A stretch of 64,000 nt of DNA from contig NZ_BONV01000041.1 of assembly GCF_016862895.1 (NCBI RefSeq), positions 1 to 64,000 on the forward strand. The letters run 5' to 3'. This document shows, one piece after another, positions 58,090 through 64,000 of the stretch. A program made the position numbers and the translations under genes. The stretch is from Planotetraspora kaengkrachanensis (GTDB lineage Bacteria > Actinomycetota > Actinomycetes > Streptosporangiales > Streptosporangiaceae). Under the pieces are notes generated by a model. The model did no database searches. It was given only the letters and a program-made list of their open reading frames with translations, and was not told where the DNA came from. Position 1 is the stretch's first letter, and each line of letters begins with the position of its first letter.

Positions 58090-59181
58090 TCATTCCGCGG
58101 TGACTTCGGTGACTTCGGTGACGGCGGCCCGTGCGCTGGACTCGTCGACGATGGGGCTTTTGTCTGATGACAGTGTCGGGGGCAGGCCCAGCCATGGTTT
58201 GTCGGTGGCGTCGAATCCGGTGAGCTCGGCGATCTTCCCGTCGACGATGTGCAGGACCGCGATGGTAAATAGCCGGTACTCCGGGTCGTCGGGGGTGCGG
58301 AGGTACAGCACGGCGGCAGGCATGCGGTTGACCGTCGTGGTGATACAGCGCCAGTCGTCGTGGCCGCGCTGGAAGAGCCCACCGGAGACCCAGCCGTCCA
58401 CCGCGTCCTTGGCCGTGATGACCGAGGTTCCCGGCTCGGGCAGCATCGCGAAGCGCAGGTCGTCGCGCAGCAGGGCCATCAGCCCGTCCAGGTCGTTGCG
58501 CTCATGGGCGTCGATATACGACTTCACCACGCCCCGCTCGTCATTCGACAGCTCGTGGGTGGCGGGGCTCCGCCAGTCGAGGCGGCGGTCGGGCAGCTGC
58601 TCGCGCATCGTCACACGCGCCCGCTGCAGTGCGCTGGTCACCGATGCGACGGTCAGCTCGAGGGCGTCGGCGGCCTTCGACGCCGGCCAGCCGAGGACGT
58701 CGCGCAGGATGAACACCGCCCGCTGCCGCGGCGGCAGGTGCTGGACGGCGACGATGAACGCCAGCTCGATCGTCTCCCGCGCCACCACCGATTCCTGCGG
58801 GTCCTCGGGGAGCATCCGGTCGGGGTAGGGCTGCAGGTACAGCACCTCGGAACCGGGGTCCGGCAGCTCGGACGGTACGGGTGTGCGGTCGTTGCGCTTG
58901 TCCAGGAAGTCGAGGCAGGCGTTCGTCGCGATTCGGTACAGCCAGGTCCGCAGGGCCGCGTGGCCCTTGAACGACTCCCGCTTGTTCCACGCTCGCAGGA
59001 ACGTCTCCTGCGTCAGGTCCTGGGCATCCTCGTAGTTCGCGAGCATCCGGTAGCAGTGCACCTGCAGCTCACGCCGGTGGCGCTCCGTGATGAGTGCGAA
59101 CCGCGCCGTGTCGCCTGAGCGGACCGCCGCGAGGAACGTGGCCTCGTCGGCGCCCAGCGGTCTGGTGTCGGTCATGGTCAT
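58090..59181 (-). CDS. ECF sigma factor with C-terminal SnoaL-like domain
   Basis: 363 aa. Region 2: RHRRELQVHCYRMLANYEDA with DLTQETFLRAWNKRESFKG and ALRTWLYRIATNACLDFLDK. Region 4: LPPRQRAVFILRDVLGWPAS and ASVTSALQRARVTMR. Residues 225-340 are a SnoaL-2-type domain (VKSYIDAHERNDLDGLMALL; WRCITTTVNRMPAAVLYLRT) typical of SigJ/RNAP-SigG-like factors, where the domain replaces an anti-sigma factor. The C-terminus has a TEVTEVTAE repeat. No anti-sigma gene is adjacent. Start 59181 or 59175; GGAAGG precedes both. Confidence 0.88.
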   Translation of the reverse strand: MTMTDTRPLGADEATFLAAVRSGDTARFALITERHRRELQVHCYRMLANYEDAQDLTQETFLRAWNKRESFKGHAALRTWLYRIATNACLDFLDKRNDRTPVPSELPDPGSEVLYLQPYPDRMLPEDPQESVVARETIELAFIVAVQHLPPRQRAVFILRDVLGWPASKAADALELTVASVTSALQRARVTMREQLPDRRLDWRSPATHELSNDERGVVKSYIDAHERNDLDGLMALLRDDLRFAMLPEPGTSVITAKDAVDGWVSGGLFQRGHDDWRCITTTVNRMPAAVLYLRTPDDPEYRLFTIAVLHIVDGKIAELTGFDATDKPWLGLPPTLSSDKSPIVDESSARAAVTEVTEVTAE

Positions 59182-59433
59182 AAATCCTTCCACCGGTGCG
59201 AGGGCTAACAGAACTGACGACGTGGCGGAGGATTTCTGATCGGTGAAGCCGCTGACACCGGGCCGTTCGCCAGGCCGGATGGGTCGGGGTCGATCCAGGG
59301 AACGCGCTCCGGGTCGGCCCTCGATGTCGAGGTGGGCCAGCACGGCTAAGCGTTGTTTCTCGGCGCCTGCTACTTAGAACTTCCAACAAAATGATCTAGG
59401 AATGCTTCTGATCGTCTCCGAGTTGATCATGGT

Positions 59434-59590
59434 ATGAGGAAGGGCGAGCAGCCGCCGTGGAACGTGTCGGATGAGTTGTGGGCGCGGATTCAGCTCGGGG
59501 ACGACCTGCTGGCGCCGGTTGCGGGACTGGCATGCCGTCGAGGAAGCTGCACGAACTGCTGCCGGCGGAGTTGCATCTGACAGGCGGTGA
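59434..59590 (+). pseudogene. IS5-like transposase relic
   Basis: MRKGEQPPWNVSDELWARIQ followed, after a deletion and frame change, by TCWRRLRDWHAVEEAARTAA. Both blocks are landmarks of IS5-type (IS427/IS1647-like) transposases, but about 60 residues between them and all downstream parts are missing. The short stretch to 59665 beyond it contains no gene. Confidence 0.65.
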
Positions 59591-59665
59591 ATCCCAGGAG
59601 TCGCAGTGCCCGGGCTCTGGCCGCGTCGTCGCTGTCGGAGCTGAATCGCCGATTCGACAGCAGGT

Positions 59666-60244
59666 CTAGGTCGGACCGGGGCCGTCAGTGAAGTGCGGCA
59701 GGACCATCTCGACAAGTGCGGCGACGTCGGCGTCGACCATCGGCTCGCCGGTCATGCCCATCCGGTGGAGCAAGGTTCCGACGACGACGTCAATGAAGAA
59801 CAGGACCCGGTTCTCCGGCTCGCCGAGCGCGTCCTGGAGCGCGAGCCGGTACGGGTCCTGCAACCGCGTGGACAGGACCTCGCGCAGGGCCGGATCGCTG
59901 ACGGCGTCACTGAACACGCCTGCGAACGCGTCGCCTACTCCGGGCTCGCTGATCTTCGCTGCGATCCAGTGGATGGCCGAGGACATGAACGCGGCTCGAC
60001 TGGCACCCTCCAGCGGCAGCGGGCCGAACGCGTCAAGGAGGCAGTCCACGATCAGCGCGCCCTTGGACGGCCAGCGGCGGTAGATCGTCGTCTTCGCGAC
60101 GCCGGCCGCGGCGGCGATGCGGTCGACGGTGGCATGCGCGTAGCCGAGCTCGTTGACCGTGCTCAGCGTTGCGGCGAAGACCACGGCGTTGACGCCGGAG
60201 CGCGGGCGACCGGGTGGTCTGGCGGATGTGGTCGATCGGGTCAT
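59666..60244 (-). CDS. TetR-family regulator
   Basis: 192 aa. HTH: LSTVNELGYAHATVDRIAAA, GVAKTTIYRRWPSKGALI. The C-terminal TetR_C domain includes DAFAGVFSDAVSDPALREVL. ATG at 60244 is chosen since the reading from 60307 crosses the operator. It diverges from the esterase gene and probably represses it. Confidence 0.9.
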   Translation of the reverse strand: MTRSTTSARPPGRPRSGVNAVVFAATLSTVNELGYAHATVDRIAAAAGVAKTTIYRRWPSKGALIVDCLLDAFGPLPLEGASRAAFMSSAIHWIAAKISEPGVGDAFAGVFSDAVSDPALREVLSTRLQDPYRLALQDALGEPENRVLFFIDVVVGTLLHRMGMTGEPMVDADVAALVEMVLPHFTDGPGPT

Positions 60245-60260
60245 GGCCACACGATAGCCA

Positions 60261-60299
60261 TTTGCGCTACGATCGGTATCGATACCTTTGGTAGCGAAA
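60261..60299. promoter_or_regulatory. TetR operator between TetR and esterase genes
   Basis: GGTATCGATACC (60275-60286) is a perfect 12-bp palindrome flanked by a second nested dyad (CGCTAC on the left, GTAGCG on the right, with TTT and AAA outside). It lies 16-55 bp from both start codons, the right place for TetR control of both genes. Confidence 0.65.
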
Positions 60300-60316
60300 C
60301 TGGCCAAGGAGAAGAC

Positions 60317-61312
60317 GTGAGCGAGGTCACCGGTACGGAGCGGCCGCCGCTGGGCATCCGGTTACTGCATGCCCTGGGAAGGGAGCCGGACTGGTCGGCG
60401 ATGACGGCCGAGGAACTGGCCGCCTACAGCGACGCGCAGAACCGCAAGCGGGCATCCGGCCTGGCGCGGGTGATCACCGGGTTCCCGGACCGCGGCGCCA
60501 CGATCCAATGGCAGGAGGTGGCACTGCCCGGCCGCGAGCTCCGGGTCCGGGTGTACCGGCCGTCGCCCGGGCGCGGCGACGGGGACGCCGACCGGGCCGA
60601 CCTGCCCCTCGTGCTCCACGTGCACGGAGGCGGGTTCGTGGGCACGGCGGTGCAGAGCGACTGGGTGAACAGCCACCTCGCCGCGCGGCTGCCCGCGGTC
60701 GTCGTCTCGGTCGAGCACCGCCTCCTCGACCCGGAGACTCCGCTGTCGGCGGCCGTCGACGACGGCTGGGACGTGCTCCGGCACGTGGTACAGCACGCCG
60801 ACCAGTGGGGAATCGACCCGGCGCGGACCGCCGTCTTCGGGGAGAGCACCGGCTCGATGGTCACCGCCCTGGCCGCGATCCGGGCCAGAGAGCATGGCTT
60901 GCCCCTGCGGGCGCAGGTGCTGGTCAACCCCGCTGTTGACATGACCTCGACGATGTTCGACCACGCCTCGATCACCCAGCACGCCCACAGCCCGACCCTC
61001 ACCGTGCCGCAAATGCAGCTGCTCCACCGGCTTGCCGTTCCGCCGGGAACGGATCCTCGTGCGATGTCGCCGCTGTATGCCGACGATCTGAGCGGCCTGC
61101 CCCCAGCGCTCGTGGTGGTGCCGACCATTGACCCGCTGGCTGATCACGGCCGCAGTTACGCCGAACGACTGCGAGCGGCGGGGACGCCCGCGCGGCTCAC
61201 CGAACATTCCGGAGCGACGCACGCGTTCCTCAGCATGCCGGGCGTGGTGCCGCAAGCCAAGGCCGCGCGGGCGGAGATCGTCGAGTTCCTCCAGGTGGCC
61301 CTCGCTGGGTGA
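60317..61312 (+). CDS. HSL-type alpha/beta hydrolase (esterase/lipase)
   Basis: 331 aa. The oxyanion motif HVHGGGFVGTA lies near residue 101, nucleophile Ser in FGESTGSMVT (G-x-S-x-G, about residue 176), Asp in VPTIDPLADH and His in GATHAFLSM. These define the hormone-sensitive-lipase (family IV) carboxylesterases. AAGGAG precedes the GTG. Divergent from and probably repressed by the TetR product. Confidence 0.92.
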   Translation: MSEVTGTERPPLGIRLLHALGREPDWSAMTAEELAAYSDAQNRKRASGLARVITGFPDRGATIQWQEVALPGRELRVRVYRPSPGRGDGDADRADLPLVLHVHGGGFVGTAVQSDWVNSHLAARLPAVVVSVEHRLLDPETPLSAAVDDGWDVLRHVVQHADQWGIDPARTAVFGESTGSMVTALAAIRAREHGLPLRAQVLVNPAVDMTSTMFDHASITQHAHSPTLTVPQMQLLHRLAVPPGTDPRAMSPLYADDLSGLPPALVVVPTIDPLADHGRSYAERLRAAGTPARLTEHSGATHAFLSMPGVVPQAKAARAEIVEFLQVALAG

Positions 61313-61544
61313 CAGATCCCGGCCTGCCGGTTTCTGTTCCCCAGCATCGGGTCCAACCGAGATACGGGGAATGGTCCGCAACCCCCATAGCGTGGCGGGT
61401 ACGAACGTCCAGCCACCGAAACCGGCGCGGCCGCGTTCAGGCCGATCGTTACCGGTGCTCCTGCCCCGGCCAGACGAAGGAAGGCGGCCGGCAGGTACAC
61501 CCCCCGCGGCGGCGAACTGCACGAACCGCCGGAGACCGACCTGC
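61313..61544. other. Intergenic region, no gene seen
   Basis: 230 bp after the esterase gene. Only short, compositionally random readings were found. The right part borders the MFS relic. Confidence 0.35.
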
Positions 61545-61713
61545 TCATGTGGAAGGCGTAGTCGCAGTCAGCGGCAGCGCGAGGTTGGTGACCTGGGTGC
61601 CGAGCAGCGACAGGCTCTCACCGAGCCAGAGACTTCAGGAAGTCGCCGTTGCGCCACAGGCCTTCCTGCGCGGAGGCAGCCGCCGACTCGGAGCGAGGTT
61701 CGGTGGCCGTCAC
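61545..61713 (-). pseudogene. MFS transporter N-terminal relic coupled to the aminotransferase gene
   Basis: GTG at 61713 overlaps the aminotransferase TGA (GTGA). The peptide reads MTATEPRSESAAASAQEG then LWRNGDFLKSLA, after which a frameshift leads to GESLSLLGTQVTNLALPLTA, the first helix of an MFS efflux protein, and then nothing. About 55 codons remain of an expected 400. The intact ancestor was evidently an operon of aminotransferase plus exporter. Confidence 0.72.
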
Positions 61714-62954
61714 GGTTGCTGCCTGAGGTTCGCGACGCTGAGATCGGCGACCGCCGCGATGACCTGGTCCACTTCCTGCTCGGTGTTGTAGTAGTGGGGC
61801 GACAGGCGCAGGCACCAGTCGATGTCCTTGTCGCCGAAGTCGAACTGCGCGAAGTGGCGAAAGCTCAGCGCCGAGTTTATGCGGCGCGCGTCCATTGCCG
61901 CTTTGAACGGCTCCGGCTGCCAGCCGTCGATGGCGAAGGTGACCAGGGCGCCCAGCTGCCGGCCATGGTCGAGCACGCGTATTCCGGGGAGGTCGGCGAG
62001 CCTGTCGCGCAGGTTGGCGGCCAGGGCAGGGGTACGGCGGGCGATGGCGTCCATGCCGACCTTGCGGGCGTAGCGTGCGGCGGCCGCGCAGCCGAGCACG
62101 ATGGCGTAGGGGAACTCCCAGTCCTCGAACCTCGCTGCCGTCTCGACGGGCTGGTAGCGGCCCGGCTCGACCCAGCGCGCGCCGTACATGTCGATGAACA
62201 GCGGCTCGTAGCCGGCGCTCAGCACACGGTCGGACACGTACAGGAAGCCAGAACCGCGAGGTCCGCGCAAAAACTTGCGGCAGGTGGCGGTGAGCAGGTC
62301 GCAGCCGATCTCGGCCACGTCGATCGGGTACTGGCCGACGGACTGGCAGGCGTCGACCAGATACAGCAGATCCAGCTCGCGGCAATGCCGGCCGATCTCG
62401 GCGACCGGCTGGACCAGGCCGGAGTTGGTAGGGATGTGAGTGGCGGCCACCAGTCGCGGGCGGTGGCGCCGCATCATTTCGGCCATCGCCGCCACGTCCA
62501 CCCCGCCCTCGGGGAGGTCGGACGCGTGCACGATCTGCACGCCGAACCTCTTGCGCAGCGACAGGAAGGCGATCTGGTTGGAGATGAAGTCGTTACGCGT
62601 GGTGAGAATGACATCACCGGCCTCGAACGGGATCGCCGACAGGGCGGTAGAGAACGCATGGGTGGCGCTACCGGCGAAGGCGATGTTCTCGGGAGCGCAG
62701 TTGATCAGCGCGGCGGTTTCGGCGTAGAACTCGCGGACCTGCTCGGCGCGGGCGGCAGAGGCCTCGTAGCCACCGATGTTGGCCTCCAGCCGCAGATGGT
62801 CGACCATCGCGGACAGCACAGGGGTGGCCAGGAGGCCGCAACCGGCGTTGTTGAAGTGCACGACGCCGTCGGCGCCGGGCGTGTCCGCGCGCAGGGCCGC
62901 GACGTCCAGAAGTGATTCTGTGAAAGCGCTGGAAGCGCTATTATCATTTCTCAT
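61710..62954 (-). CDS. Class V aminotransferase (cysteine-desulfurase-like)
   Basis: 414 aa PLP enzyme. VHFNNAGCGLLATPVLSAM near the start, LLYLVDACQSVGQYPIDVAE (cofactor Asp) and LLTATCRKFLRGPRGSGFLY with the Schiff-base Lys. The active-site loop Cys of true desulfurases is not evident; relatives act as C-S lyases or isopenicillin-N-epimerase-like enzymes. Start ATG at 62954. Coupled by 4 nt to the MFS relic. Confidence 0.88.
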   Translation of the reverse strand: MRNDNSASSAFTESLLDVAALRADTPGADGVVHFNNAGCGLLATPVLSAMVDHLRLEANIGGYEASAARAEQVREFYAETAALINCAPENIAFAGSATHAFSTALSAIPFEAGDVILTTRNDFISNQIAFLSLRKRFGVQIVHASDLPEGGVDVAAMAEMMRRHRPRLVAATHIPTNSGLVQPVAEIGRHCRELDLLYLVDACQSVGQYPIDVAEIGCDLLTATCRKFLRGPRGSGFLYVSDRVLSAGYEPLFIDMYGARWVEPGRYQPVETAARFEDWEFPYAIVLGCAAAARYARKVGMDAIARRTPALAANLRDRLADLPGIRVLDHGRQLGALVTFAIDGWQPEPFKAAMDARRINSALSFRHFAQFDFGDKDIDWCLRLSPHYYNTEQEVDQVIAAVADLSVANLRQQP

Positions 62955-63012
62955 GTCGGACAGTAGCAGTTCTATGGAGTTGGCGACAAGGACCGCGGCG
63001 CGGCCGAGCTGC

Positions 63013-63200
63013 TGACCACTGCTGCGCCCGGCCGATATCCAACAGGAGCTGCCGACCGGGCCGCTGCAGGGCGCGTACGACCCGAGCCGGCACGACGCGG
63101 CGTTGTTCGCGTTCTTCGCCGGGATGGCCGAGTCCGAGCCGCTTCTGCCCGTATCCCGGCTGGGCCCGGGCCTGGAGGACCGCGGGACCGCCTTTGCTTG
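63013..63200 (+). pseudogene. Unidentified coding fragment
   Basis: Between the divergent aminotransferase and the MocR gene, a plus-strand reading PLLRPADIQQELPTGPLQGA, YDPSRHDAALFAFFAGMAES, EPLLPVSRLGPGLEDRG has protein-like composition and good codon bias but no start (a TGA lies immediately before it). It loses coherence near 63200. Probably a gene fragment of unknown origin. Confidence 0.4.
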
Positions 63201-63279
63201 CTGGCGACCTCGATACACGACGCATCCGGCGAGGTCCAGGCCAAGAGCGAGAATCTTCTTTCGAACGGGACAGCTTCGA

Positions 63280-64000
63280 TCAGCGTGTGCCGGCGGCAGG
63301 TTCGTGGGTGGACGCGAGTCGGCGTGCGGCTTCGATCAGCTCGGCGCGGTCGGTGGTGGCGGCGAAGCCGAGGCGCAGGTAGGCCGCCGGGAGTTCAGTG
63401 GCGAAGTAGCGGTTGCCGGAGCTGACGGCGACGCCGTGCTGGCGGGCCATGTCGGCGATCACGGTTGCGTCGGTGCCGTATGGCAGGCGGACCCACAGGT
63501 GGAGTCCGCCCGTGGGGATACAGGTCAGAGTCCAGCCGGGAAGTTCGTGCGTGACGGCGGCTGCCAGTGCCCCGCACCGCTCCCGCAGTGCTGCGGCCAG
63601 GGTGCGGACGTGCCGTTCCCACGTGGGGGAGCTGAGGAGTTCCAGCGCTGTCTCCTGGAGTGGGCGGCTGACGAAGAAGTCGTCGACCAGGCGGATGGCG
63701 CGCAGGCGTTCCATCACCGGGCCTCGGGCCACCAGGGTGCCGATGCGCAGGCTCGGCGCCGCGGGTTTGGTGAGTGAAGTCAGGTAGACCACGGTGCCAT
63801 CGCAGTCGTCGGCCAGCAGGGGCGGCGGCACCGGCGCGCCGTGACCGAGGTGACGTGCGAAGTCGTCCTCGATCACGAATGCGCCTGCTGCTCTGGCCGT
63901 GTCGATGATCTGCCGGCGGCGTTGTGGCGCCAGCACGGTGCCTGTGGGGTTGTGATAGGTCGGCTGGCAGTACAGCAGGCGTGCGCGGGTCCTCGCGAAG
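63280..64000 (-). CDS. MocR/PdxR-type PLP-dependent regulator, C-terminal part
   Basis: 240 residues visible, continuing past the window end (5' incomplete). RLLYCQPTYHNPTGTVLAPQ, FVIEDDFARHLGHGAPVP and VVYLTSLTKPAAPSLRIGTL, whose Lys binds PLP, give the aminotransferase-like fold I domain of MocR regulators. The GntR helix-turn-helix part should lie beyond 64000. It normally regulates a divergent vitamin B6, amino-acid or transporter gene outside this window. Confidence 0.85.
   Translation of the reverse strand, partial: FARTRARLLYCQPTYHNPTGTVLAPQRRRQIIDTARAAGAFVIEDDFARHLGHGAPVPPPLLADDCDGTVVYLTSLTKPAAPSLRIGTLVARGPVMERLRAIRLVDDFFVSRPLQETALELLSSPTWERHVRTLAAALRERCGALAAAVTHELPGWTLTCIPTGGLHLWVRLPYGTDATVIADMARQHGVAVSSGNRYFATELPAAYLRLGFAATTDRAELIEAARRLASTHEPAAGTR

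Overview
The window is high-GC actinomycete DNA, most likely chromosomal accessory sequence from a Streptosporangiaceae-type organism. That placement is inferred from GTG/TTG starts, GC-rich third positions, MmyB-type XRE regulators, several ECF sigma factors and an Rv2578c-type radical SAM protein. No rRNA, tRNA or CRISPR array was recognised. Many short, tightly packed regulator-plus-enzyme modules alternate with decayed mobile DNA.

Layout. 1-6.2 kb: an NAD-epimerase/XRE pair bounded by a 26-bp direct repeat, a STAS protein, an SDR beside an integrase relic, and a large PAS-GAF histidine kinase. 6.3-11.3 kb: an IS701-like relic, an XRE-cupin regulator facing an MFS/methyltransferase/SDR operon whose methyltransferase has an internal deletion, then a Tn3 transposase scrap and a broken hydrolase. 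11.4-14 kb: a zinc-motif coiled-coil protein and a leaderless periplasmic-binding-fold protein. 14-26.3 kb: three ECF42-type sigma factors (two translationally coupled to DGPF/YCII proteins), interleaved with a PadR-ABC transporter operon, VOC proteins and an ADP-ribosylglycohydrolase. 26.4-27.3 kb: a secreted CHAP protein behind a c-di-AMP riboswitch.

27.6-32.9 kb is the most interesting part. A 4,530-bp Tn3-family element (19-bp terminal inverted repeats starting GGGG, 5-bp target duplication AAGTC) sits inside the Walker A codons of an ABC ATPase pseudogene. It carries a tnpA remnant, a resolvase with a candidate res site, and a two-gene cargo: a small helical protein and an NB-ARC/TPR STAND protein. 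The two cargo proteins share a 20-residue Gln/Asn/Gly-rich motif, the hallmark of an amyloid-signalling, Bell/BASS-like NLR cell-death or defence pair.

32.9-48.5 kb holds mostly intact genes: serine hydrolase, MmyB regulator, RecD2 helicase, PLP decarboxylase, ArsR-AHSA1 pair, GlxA regulator, saccharopine-dehydrogenase-like enzyme, HIT protein, P450, L,D-transpeptidase, PhyH oxygenase, radical SAM protein and an SMR-TetR operon. 49.5-55.7 kb contains two arrays of an unusual intergenic repeat with an exact 53-bp period headed by TGATCATGCA; the second array has three units facing three inverted units. Between them lie a GNAT, a VOC protein, an AraC regulator, an ABC-2 exporter operon and a universal stress protein. 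56-64 kb mixes transposase relics with a DHFR-like reductase, a SnoaL-type ECF sigma factor, a TetR/esterase divergent pair, a class V aminotransferase coupled to a truncated MFS gene, and a MocR-type regulator cut by the window end.

Protein family names were assigned by reading translations and motifs; no database search was run.
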